Of a stretch of 10,930 nucleotides of DNA, positions 1 to 6,294 are shown piece after piece (position 1 is the first letter of the stretch; each line of letters starts with the position of its first letter). Origin of the DNA: an uncultured Bacteroidales bacterium (lineage in GTDB: Bacteria > Bacteroidota > Bacteroidia > Bacteroidales > UBA932); the NCBI GenBank assembly GCA_945912085.1, contig CAMEBJ010000029.1, positions 1-10,930 of the forward strand, written 5' to 3'. The position numbers were made by a program, and so were the translations under genes. Under the pieces are notes generated by a model. The model was not told the DNA's origin and made no database searches. It was given only the letters and a program-made list of their open reading frames with translations.

Positions 1-1102
1 ACTGGTTGAATCCGGCAGCCTGTTTTGAGAGAATCTCCAGCATACCTCTTGCCTGAGCGTCCATCTTTGCGTAAATCGCATCAGCCTCACCTTTTGCCAT
101 CCGACGGATTTTCTCAGCCTCTGCCTCAGCATCGATGATGGCTTTCTCCTTTTCAATCTGAGCAGGAACGACAATATTGGCCTGCTGGGTAGCCTTCTCC
201 CTTTCTGCACGGGCAAGTTCCGCATCACGCTCTGACTTGTAGGCCTCTTCGAGAGCCTTTGCTGCCTGCACTTTTTCCGCAGCCACTGCAATTCTTGAAG
301 CCTCAGCCTCTTTCTCACGGCGAAGTGCATCGGAATTGGCGATTGCAATCTTAGAATTGTTCTCTCCCTCGACTGCCTTTGCATTTGCGTCTGCAGTGCA
401 TATTCTCGTGTCCCTAATAGTCTCGGCAATCCTGATGTCCTTGTCCCTGTCGGCTTCGGCCTTTCCGATTTCACCGAAGCGGTTCTGCTCGGCAACGCTC
501 TTCTTCGCGTCGTTGATGGCCTTTGCTGCTGCCTCTTTACCGAGAGCCTCGATGTAGCCGGACTCGTCCCTGATGTCGGTCACGTTCACGTTGATGAGTT
601 TCAGACCGATTTTCCGGAGTTCCGCTTCCACGTTTGCGCTGACATTCGCAAGGAACTTGTCCCTGTCGGAGTTGATTTCCTCGATGTCCATCGTTGCGAT
701 GACAAGACGCAGCTGACCGAACAGGATGTCAGTGGCAATGCTTTGTATGTTCTCGAAAGTCAGGCCGAGGAGCCTTTCTGCAGCGTTTGTCATACTGTCT
801 GGCTCCGTGGAAATTCCGACAGTGAAGCGGCAAGGTACATCGACCCTGATGTTCTGTTTGCTGAGTGCATTTGTGAGGTTGCACTCAATTGAAATCGGAG
901 TGAGGTCAAGGAAGGAGTAGCTTTGGAAAACCGGCCAGATGAATGATGCACCTCCGTGGATACATTTTGCAGAAGATTTCCTGCCTGTTTTTCCGTAAAT
1001 AACAAGAACCTTGTCAGAAGGACATCTCTTGTAGCGTTTGAGGATGACTGCCAACGTCACAATTATCACTGCGACGATAATGAGAATAAGAATCAGTTCC
1101 AT
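1..1102 (-). CDS. Flotillin-family (SPFH domain) membrane scaffold protein, partial (C-terminus beyond left edge)
   Basis: I translated this reading frame directly. It starts with ATG at 1102 and stays open for 367 codons to the window edge without a stop. Residues about 3-22 form one hydrophobic membrane segment (start MELILILIIVAVIIV), followed by basic KRYKR. Residues about 26-190 form an SPFH/band-7 domain. Residues about 190-350 are a long Ala/Glu/Lys-rich helical stretch with the repeated EAE/AEA pattern of flotillins, ending in a motif close to the family's usual ILSKQAAGF. Bacterial flotillins (FloT, YqiK) are roughly 460-530 residues, so about 100 or more are missing. They oligomerise on the inner membrane and organise membrane microdomains. 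The gene starts 22 bases after the stop of an NfeD-like gene, matching the B. subtilis yuaF-floT arrangement. Family is very likely; the exact role in this organism is inferred. Confidence 0.93.
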   Translation of the reverse strand, partial: MELILILIIVAVIIVTLAVILKRYKRCPSDKVLVIYGKTGRKSSAKCIHGGASFIWPVFQSYSFLDLTPISIECNLTNALSKQNIRVDVPCRFTVGISTEPDSMTNAAERLLGLTFENIQSIATDILFGQLRLVIATMDIEEINSDRDKFLANVSANVEAELRKIGLKLINVNVTDIRDESGYIEALGKEAAAKAINDAKKSVAEQNRFGEIGKAEADRDKDIRIAETIRDTRICTADANAKAVEGENNSKIAIANSDALRREKEAEASRIAVAAEKVQAAKALEEAYKSERDAELARAEREKATQQANIVVPAQIEKEKAIIDAEAEAEKIRRMAKGEADAIYAKMDAQARGMLEILSKQAAGFNQ

Positions 1103-1124
1103 ATTTGTGATATTATTAGATTGT

Positions 1125-1709
1125 TCAGATAATCAATGAGTTAAGTTCTTCCACAAGCACGGTGTTCCCGTCAATGGCTTCCACCACCCTGATGGTTCTG
1201 CCTGTCGGAATCGGATCTCCGTCCGTCATTGCGTCATACTCCCTTATGGCATTGTTGATGCTTATCTGCACCTTTCCCATGCCCTGTCTTGCTCCGGGAA
1301 TTGCAAGATAGACCGTTCCCTGACAACCTGCAGATGACTTCTGGATGTCAATGTTGCCGGACTGCTGCATTGAACTCAGCCATTTGAAGAGGTACATCAC
1401 GATTGCCACCAGTGCAACTCCCACAATGACAGAGAGTAGAATTAGAAGCCAGGTCTGTGAGATCTTAGGACGCATCAGAATTGCCGTCCAGCTGAATCCA
1501 AGGCAAAAATTGACGAAGTTCCTGAAAGTGTATGGATTGCTTCCCGATCCGGTTTCCATATCAACGTCTAAATCAAAATCAACCTCTCCACCGCTCAGTC
1601 CGACAAAGGTCAAGATACTTTCAATCAAGAAAACCAGTGAAGAAGACAGCGCGACTATCCAAAGGATTTTCGCAAAAAGGTCAAGTGTGGCCCACCATTC
1701 TGTTATCAT
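1125..1709 (-). CDS. NfeD-like membrane protein (YuaF type), flotillin partner
   Basis: This is a 194-residue protein using ATG at 1709. A TTG two codons upstream (1715) is also in frame, but ATG is preferred and lies about 20 bases from a good promoter. Hydrophobic segments at about 13-38 and 86-108, plus a weaker one near 64-80, make it an integral membrane protein. An acidic loop (about 42-51, rich in Asp/Glu) lies after the first segment. The C-terminal 65 residues (from GCQGTVYLAI to the end) have the Gly/Val/Ile pattern, including PTGRTIRVVEAIDGNTVLVE, of the small soluble OB-fold of NfeD proteins. There is no ClpP-like protease domain, so it is the short YuaF-like class. Genes of this class normally sit beside flotillin and are thought to help organise flotillin assemblies. 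It is the first gene of the operon and flotillin follows after 22 bases. Assignment rests on topology, the OB-like tail and the neighbour. Confidence 0.85.
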   Translation of the reverse strand: MITEWWATLDLFAKILWIVALSSSLVFLIESILTFVGLSGGEVDFDLDVDMETGSGSNPYTFRNFVNFCLGFSWTAILMRPKISQTWLLILLSVIVGVALVAIVMYLFKWLSSMQQSGNIDIQKSSAGCQGTVYLAIPGARQGMGKVQISINNAIREYDAMTDGDPIPTGRTIRVVEAIDGNTVLVEELNSLII

Positions 1710-1735
1710 AGTCAATTGTGTTTAGAAATATATCG

Positions 1736-1768
1736 CAAATGTATAAATATTTATCGAAAAACAACAAA
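1736..1768 (-). promoter_or_regulatory. Bacteroidota-type promoter for the NfeD-flotillin operon
   Basis: Read on the minus strand, TTTG (1768-1765) is followed by 21 bases and then TACATTTG (1743-1736). This matches the Bacteroidota -33 TTTG and -7 TAnnTTTG consensus with accepted spacing. Transcription should begin near 1729, leaving a leader of about 20 bases before the ATG at 1709. The spacer contains the 12-base perfect palindrome ATAAATATTTAT (1743-1754), which could be an operator or simply AT-rich sequence. Confidence 0.7.
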
Positions 1769-1825
1769 ATATTTTCGAAATATTAAATATTCCAAAAAAT
1801 ATGTCCATTTTGTTGAAATAGTTTG

Positions 1826-1833
1826 TAATTTTG
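1826..1833 (+). promoter_or_regulatory. Probable -7 element for the cysteine hydrolase gene
   Basis: TAATTTTG fits TAnnTTTG and is followed by CGCCC, giving a transcription start near 1838-1840 and an AT-rich leader of about 30 bases. The -33 element is poor. The nearest TTTG (1809-1812) is only 13 bases upstream of the box, too close for the consensus, so the promoter is either weak or dependent on an activator. Confidence 0.45.
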
Positions 1834-1870
1834 CGCCCTATTTTACGAAATACACATTTATATATATATT

Positions 1871-2422
1871 ATGAACAAACTCGAAAATGTAGCAGTGCTT
1901 GTCGTTGATATGCTCAACGACTTCGTTACCGGTGCACTCGGATGCGACAGGGCCAAGGCTATTGTGCCTGCCAATGCCCAGCTTCTGGATGCTGCCAGGA
2001 AAGCAGGTGTGCCTGTCATCTTCTGTAATGACGCACACATCGCAGGGATTGACCGTGAATTGAAACTCTGGGGTGACCACGCCATTGCAGGGACAAAGGG
2101 TGCAGAAGTTATTCCGGAACTCAAATTGTCAGACAAAGATTATGTTGTTCCAAAACGCAGATACAGCGGTTTCTTCCAGACTGACCTTGATATTCTCCTC
2201 AAGGAACTTGGAGTGAAGACTGTGATTATGACAGGCCTTCACGCACATATGTGCGTACGTCACACATCAGCTGATGCATACTGCCTCGGTTACGATGTGA
2301 TTGTGGCAAAGGAGGCAACAGATTCCTTCACTCAGGAGGATTACGAGAATGGTCTTGCATATCTCAAAACCTGCTACGGAGCTGATGCATACACAAATGA
2401 AGAGTTGATTGCGGCTTTTTAA
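1871..2422 (+). CDS. Isochorismatase-superfamily cysteine hydrolase, nicotinamidase-like
   Basis: This 183-residue protein has the complete Asp-Lys-Cys catalytic triad of the superfamily. Asp13 lies in VLVVDMLNDF, Lys95 in VVPKRRYSGF, and Cys128 in the hallmark HAHMCVRHTSADA. Asp54 and His56 (NDAH) together with His70 (WGDH) sit where nicotinamidases (PncA) place their metal ligands, and the family's GTKGAEV segment follows. This favours amide hydrolysis of nicotinamide (to nicotinate, for NAD salvage) over isochorismate hydrolysis, but close relatives include proteins of unknown substrate, so the reaction is inferred. It is cytosolic, with no signal peptide or membrane segment. Length is normal for the superfamily. 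The gene stands alone between a divergent operon and a convergent one and has its own promoter. The ATG has no Shine-Dalgarno sequence, only AT-rich leader, as is usual in this phylum. Confidence 0.88.
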   Translation: MNKLENVAVLVVDMLNDFVTGALGCDRAKAIVPANAQLLDAARKAGVPVIFCNDAHIAGIDRELKLWGDHAIAGTKGAEVIPELKLSDKDYVVPKRRYSGFFQTDLDILLKELGVKTVIMTGLHAHMCVRHTSADAYCLGYDVIVAKEATDSFTQEDYENGLAYLKTCYGADAYTNEELIAAF

Positions 2423-2454
2423 TCTGATTTAGGCAAATTTTCTTAAATCCCGAA

Positions 2455-2536
2455 CAAATCGGTGGTTCAGAAGAAGTAAAACACTTTTGTTAAGAGAGAT
2501 AACAAAAATGTTTACAGGATTCCGGCCACCGATTTG
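2455..2536. repeat. 11-bp perfect inverted repeat enclosing the terminator stem
   Basis: CAAATCGGTGG at 2455-2465 is the exact reverse complement of CCACCGATTTG at 2526-2536. The pair encloses the 2479-2513 stem-loop, giving a nested structure. The right arm lies inside the last codons of the minus-strand 994-residue gene, the left arm in intergenic DNA after the hydrolase stop. It may strengthen termination or be a duplicated gene end; chance cannot be excluded. Confidence 0.6.
2479..2513. terminator. Stem-loop between convergent genes, likely bidirectional terminator
   Basis: Arms 2479-2492 and 2500-2513 pair over 14 positions with a 7-base AGAGAGA-type loop. The single imperfect position (2484/2508) is C-A on the plus strand but becomes a G-U wobble in minus-strand RNA, so the structure favours the minus-strand transcript. 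On that strand the stem runs into a U-rich tail (TTTTACTTCTTC); the plus-strand side lacks a U-tract. The stem overlaps the TAA stop (2514-2512) of the 994-residue gene. It is AT-rich, so it is a weaker hairpin than classic terminators. Confidence 0.5.
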
Positions 2537-5496
2537 CCGTTTGAACGGTCGATGAAGGCTATGATTTCCGAAGGAGCCTTCACCAGTTTTGCAAATTTTC
2601 CGGTGGCAACCGTTTCGAAACTGTCAATCAGGTCGGTGTCCACATATCCGTTGCCGGCAACTGTGTCTATTGTCAGGTAACCCACGCCAAGTGAGGTGAT
2701 GTTCTGGAAGAAATGGGTACCCTGGCTCGGCTCGACACGGAATCCGGGAATCCCGCATTCGACAATCATCCTGGCTTCGGATATGTCGCTCCACAGAACG
2801 GGAATCCCAAGCCAGGGGTCGGATGAACCCCACCGGCCGGGGCCTATCAGAAGATAGGACTCGCCGGTGGATTTCATCAGGGCGTTCATCTGCGAGATCT
2901 CCCTTGCCATTTCTTCCGTGAAGCTGCTGTCGAAGAGGGAAGGATTGATTATCAGGATGTGCTTCATTCCCTGAATCAGGCCGTTGCCAAGGGCAATCGA
3001 GGCTTCAAGCACAGGAGAGGAAATTTTTGAGCGAACATCTTCGAAAGAGGTGTCTGTCCTTGTAGAAAATTCGCTGATAGGTCGGACCTGAAGAAGTTTC
3101 AGAACGCATCCTCCTCCGTTCTGTTCACTGATGATGTCGGCTGCGAACTCTATTTCCACGTCGCACATCAACTCCTGACGGCAGATCTGCATTATATCCC
3201 TGAGGATTTCCGGCAGAGGAAAGCGGCCGTATTTAAGGATTGCATCGAATGAAATGATTCTTGCACCCTCGGAATTGACCCCCGGCACAATCCTGTTGTC
3301 ACCGGCCACAAAGGTGGATGCAACCAGCTCCGGATGGTCAAAACCCATCAGGGCTTCTGCCACAGGGATTTTTGCAAGGTTTATGCTGTCATTTTTGGAA
3401 ATCTTGAAGGCTCCCGGGCGAAGGTCAAGGGCATACATATTCTTCTGTGTGTCCCTCAGGGCCAGTCCCGGCTCGGAGAGTTGGAGAATTTTCTTTGGAA
3501 AACGTGGGGAGAACCTCAGGACGTGTCCTCCGTCAACCACAGCCTTCCCTAGACCGAATGCCATATCCACCACGCCATCCTCCGGTTTTTCCTTTCCGAG
3601 AGGGTAGTAGTTTATTGAACGGGCAACTCCGGAAAGCATAGGGTAGAAGAAGCCCTCGTGCTGCGTGCCGCATATACTCTGGATGACTACCGCCATTTTT
3701 TCTTCGCTCAGAAGATTCGCGGTGGTCTGGATGTAGGAACGGCTGCCGCTGAAGAAAACCGAGGCATAGACGCTCTTGATTGCCTTTCCGAGCATCCTGA
3801 GCATCTGGTCGGGATTCTCTGCCAGAGGAATCATATAGGTGGAATACACGCCGGCAAAGGGCTGGTAGTTGCTGTCCTCGAGTTTGGAACTGGACCTGAC
3901 TGCAAGAGGGGACTTCGCAGTCTCGACATAGACCTTCAAATCGTCAAGCAGTTCTTTGGGCAGGCTTGATGCAACGAATTCCGAGAGGATTTCCTCGTCC
4001 GATATGTCTGCATCGATGACATACTGGAGGTCATTCATCAGGATGAACTCATCAAAATAGTCTGCAGCAACTACAATGGTCCTTGGGATGGAAATCTTTA
4101 CATCAGTGTATTTGTTGGCCAGTTCATATTTCTGAATCAATGAGTTGAGAAAGGCCAGACCGCGGGCCTTGCCTCCGAGGGACCCTTCTCCGACACGGGC
4201 GAACCAGATGTATTTCTCGTAGGTGTCCCTCTCGAATTTGGCAATGATACCGCGTCCGGAAAGCACGTGGTAGTCCCTGATTTGCTGGAGAACGAAGGCT
4301 TTTACTTCCTTGACGTTGGCGAAGTGGCTCTCCTTTGCCTCCCTGAAAACGTGGGCGAGGGTAAAGAGTCCCCTTGAGAAGAACCATTTCGAGAACATAT
4401 TCCTGGATGCGTTGTACAGAAGGACCTCATCGGGAATCCTGCTGACAATATCTTCCAGTTCCTTCAGGTCGGAGGCCCTTCCGTACTCGTTCCTGGCTGC
4501 ATCCCTGAAGACGAAATCTCCGAAACCGAACTCCTCGCGGATGTACTCTGAAAGCTTGAGCATCAAGGTTTTGGAGTATTTTCTTAAAAATCCTACCCCG
4601 AGGGTCGCAGCCACTTCGGAAATGCTTTCCTGGGAGGACTGAAGCAGAACCGGCATCAGAGGGTCGTCAGCCTTGATGTTCTTCACAAGGTCGATTCCCG
4701 CGTCGAGTTTCTCGCTCTCCGGCGGGTCATTGCGGTGAAGCACGAAGCCCACGTCGGAAATGACTCCGAGCAGGTTGCTCTTGTATTTCTCGTAGATTCC
4801 CATCGCATCCTCATAGTTGGTTGCCAGGAGGATTTTCGGACGGGAACGCTTGCGGAGCTTTCTCTGGGCTTCGTTGAAGGTGTCCTTCAGGAACTCTGCA
4901 CTCTGTTTGAGTACAAGTTTGTAGAGTTCAGGAAGATAGGTTGAGTAGTAGCGCACCGAGTCTTCCACAAGGAGGATGGCCTGGACACCTGCTCCGAGGA
5001 TGTCGTCGTGGGCATTTGCCTTGTCCTCCAGAAGTTTGACGATTGCGACTATGAGTTCGGCGTTTCCGTGCCAGGAGAATGTGTAGTCGATTCCGTAGGT
5101 GTCCTGGATGGCGAGCCTTTTGTAGATTTCCTTGGAAAAATTGGTCAGGAGGACGAAAGGAATGCCTTTGTGCGAATCCTCAAGCCTTCTTGCAAAATCG
5201 AAAATCTCACTGTCAGCCGTGTTGTACATACAGATGACCATGTCGATGCTGTCATCTCTTTCCAGAATCCTGTCGGCCTGTGCGGAAGTCGTTGCCCAGA
5301 TGAATTTAGGGGGATTGCTCAGGTTCAGATCGATGTACTCCCTGTAGATCTGCGACTCGATCTGTCCGTCCTCTTCGAGGATGAAGGCGTCATAGTTGCT
5401 GCAGATCATCAGGATCTTGCGGATTCTGTACTTGATGAGAGACTCGTAGTCTGTGGTGCGGAGTTCTCTCAGGCTGATCGGCTCTTCTGCTTTCAT
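2512..5496 (-). CDS. Two-receiver / PEP-synthase-type ATP-grasp (PPDK_N) fusion protein with unassigned C-terminal domain
   Basis: The protein has 994 residues. Residues about 27-157 look like a receiver fold without the phosphorylation site: the strand that should end in Asp reads DMVICMY. Residues about 172-318 are a better receiver with acidic pair Glu178-Asp179 (LLVEDS), acceptor Asp248 (GVISDVGF), Ser287 and Lys306. Residues about 435-807 match the ATP-binding domain of PEP synthase/PPDK: GGKARGL (441-447), AVRSSSKLEDS (532-542), FAGVYSTY (547-554), and a closing EIEFA with LLQVRPI (801-807). The histidine swivel domain and the PEP/pyruvate barrel of those enzymes are absent. In their place residues 808-994 carry GPGRWGSSD (885-893) and SQGTHFFQN (924-932), which I cannot assign to a named domain. 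It is therefore unlikely to be a working PEP synthase. It follows the RNA methyltransferase by 24 bases and is probably the last gene of that operon. The protein is cytosolic. Confidence 0.85.
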   Translation of the reverse strand: MKAEEPISLRELRTTDYESLIKYRIRKILMICSNYDAFILEEDGQIESQIYREYIDLNLSNPPKFIWATTSAQADRILERDDSIDMVICMYNTADSEIFDFARRLEDSHKGIPFVLLTNFSKEIYKRLAIQDTYGIDYTFSWHGNAELIVAIVKLLEDKANAHDDILGAGVQAILLVEDSVRYYSTYLPELYKLVLKQSAEFLKDTFNEAQRKLRKRSRPKILLATNYEDAMGIYEKYKSNLLGVISDVGFVLHRNDPPESEKLDAGIDLVKNIKADDPLMPVLLQSSQESISEVAATLGVGFLRKYSKTLMLKLSEYIREEFGFGDFVFRDAARNEYGRASDLKELEDIVSRIPDEVLLYNASRNMFSKWFFSRGLFTLAHVFREAKESHFANVKEVKAFVLQQIRDYHVLSGRGIIAKFERDTYEKYIWFARVGEGSLGGKARGLAFLNSLIQKYELANKYTDVKISIPRTIVVAADYFDEFILMNDLQYVIDADISDEEILSEFVASSLPKELLDDLKVYVETAKSPLAVRSSSKLEDSNYQPFAGVYSTYMIPLAENPDQMLRMLGKAIKSVYASVFFSGSRSYIQTTANLLSEEKMAVVIQSICGTQHEGFFYPMLSGVARSINYYPLGKEKPEDGVVDMAFGLGKAVVDGGHVLRFSPRFPKKILQLSEPGLALRDTQKNMYALDLRPGAFKISKNDSINLAKIPVAEALMGFDHPELVASTFVAGDNRIVPGVNSEGARIISFDAILKYGRFPLPEILRDIMQICRQELMCDVEIEFAADIISEQNGGGCVLKLLQVRPISEFSTRTDTSFEDVRSKISSPVLEASIALGNGLIQGMKHILIINPSLFDSSFTEEMAREISQMNALMKSTGESYLLIGPGRWGSSDPWLGIPVLWSDISEARMIVECGIPGFRVEPSQGTHFFQNITSLGVGYLTIDTVAGNGYVDTDLIDSFETVATGKFAKLVKAPSEIIAFIDRSNGKSVAGIL

Positions 5497-5520
5497 TTGC
5501 GGAATATTGACAATTGTTGC

Positions 5521-6261
5521 TTACCTGGTGTTTCTGATGCGTCTACGGAATTCGGCGACGGTTACTGCGGTTGCAACTGCCGCATTGAGTGATTCCGATG
5601 TGTCTGTGGAACCGGGGAACGGAGGAATGTACAATCTGTCGGAAACTACTTTGCTGACAGTGTTGGATATACCGTTGGACTCGTTTCCCGTGATGACCAT
5701 TACAGGGCAGTCCTCTCCGGTTGCAAGGTCACTGGAATAAATGTCGTTCCCGTCAAGAAAGGTACCATATACCTTCCCCCCTGCATCCAGAAACTTCCTG
5801 CCGATGTCCTCCAGACTTGTGTAGTGCATCCTGACTCTGAAAATCGCCCCCATTGTGGCCTGGACAGTTTTGGGATTGAAGACATCAACGGTGTCCTGAG
5901 TCGCGAAGATTTCCCTGACTCCGAACCAGTCCGCAATCCGGATGATGGTACCCAGGTTGCCCGGATCCCTGATTGAGTCCAGCCCGATGCAAAGTCCATT
6001 TTCCGGGGCCTTGTCTGTGCTTTGAAATGAAGGCATTCTGACCACGGCAAGAACGGGGGAAGGGGAGGATTGAAGGCTGATGCGGGACATTCTTTCCTCT
6101 CCGATTTCGTCCCTCCTGTAAATATCCACTATCTCGAATCCGGATTTTACGGCTTCCGAGACCATTTTCTCCCCCTCGACGGTGAAAAGTCTTTCCCTGT
6201 CGCGGAATTTCTTCTGTGACAGGGATTTGATTAGTTTTATCTCATTGTTTGATATAGGCAT
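5521..6261 (-). CDS. SpoU/TrmH-family RNA 2'-O-ribose methyltransferase
   Basis: This 246-residue protein has an N-terminal substrate-binding region (about 1-80, with FTVEGEKMVSEAV typical of the L30e-like domain) and a SPOUT catalytic domain with all three motifs. Motif 1 is RDPGNLGTIIRIADWFG (98-114), with the conserved Asn102 and Arg108. Motif 2 is VITGNESNGIS (189-199), with Glu194. Motif 3 is ESLNAAVATAV (223-233). Such enzymes transfer methyl from S-adenosylmethionine to ribose 2'-OH in rRNA or tRNA, acting as knotted dimers. Motifs do not separate a tRNA from a 23S rRNA target; the two-domain size resembles RlmB-like proteins. ATG at 6261 begins MPISNNEIKLIKSL, fitting family starts. 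It sits 33 bases after the decarboxylase stop and 24 bases before the ATP-grasp gene, with no promoter-like sequence in either gap. Confidence 0.92.
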   Translation of the reverse strand: MPISNNEIKLIKSLSQKKFRDRERLFTVEGEKMVSEAVKSGFEIVDIYRRDEIGEERMSRISLQSSPSPVLAVVRMPSFQSTDKAPENGLCIGLDSIRDPGNLGTIIRIADWFGVREIFATQDTVDVFNPKTVQATMGAIFRVRMHYTSLEDIGRKFLDAGGKVYGTFLDGNDIYSSDLATGEDCPVMVITGNESNGISNTVSKVVSDRLYIPPFPGSTDTSESLNAAVATAVTVAEFRRRIRNTR

Positions 6262-6294
6262 ATCCCATTGTTCTTTCTTTCGCTGCCGGGAAAT

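Noticed and set aside
1345..1725. 126-codon open frame on the plus strand opposite the NfeD-like gene
   Set aside because: It is antisense to a membrane protein gene that fits the flotillin context and has its own promoter; no family features are seen.
1809..1833. TTTG at 1809-1812 as the -33 element for the hydrolase promoter
   Set aside because: The spacer to TAATTTTG is only 13 bases, well below the 19-21 bases expected.
5008..5592. 194-codon open frame on the plus strand opposite the 994-residue gene
   Set aside because: It is fully antisense to a gene with clear domain motifs, spans into the methyltransferase gene, and its translation shows no recognisable motif.
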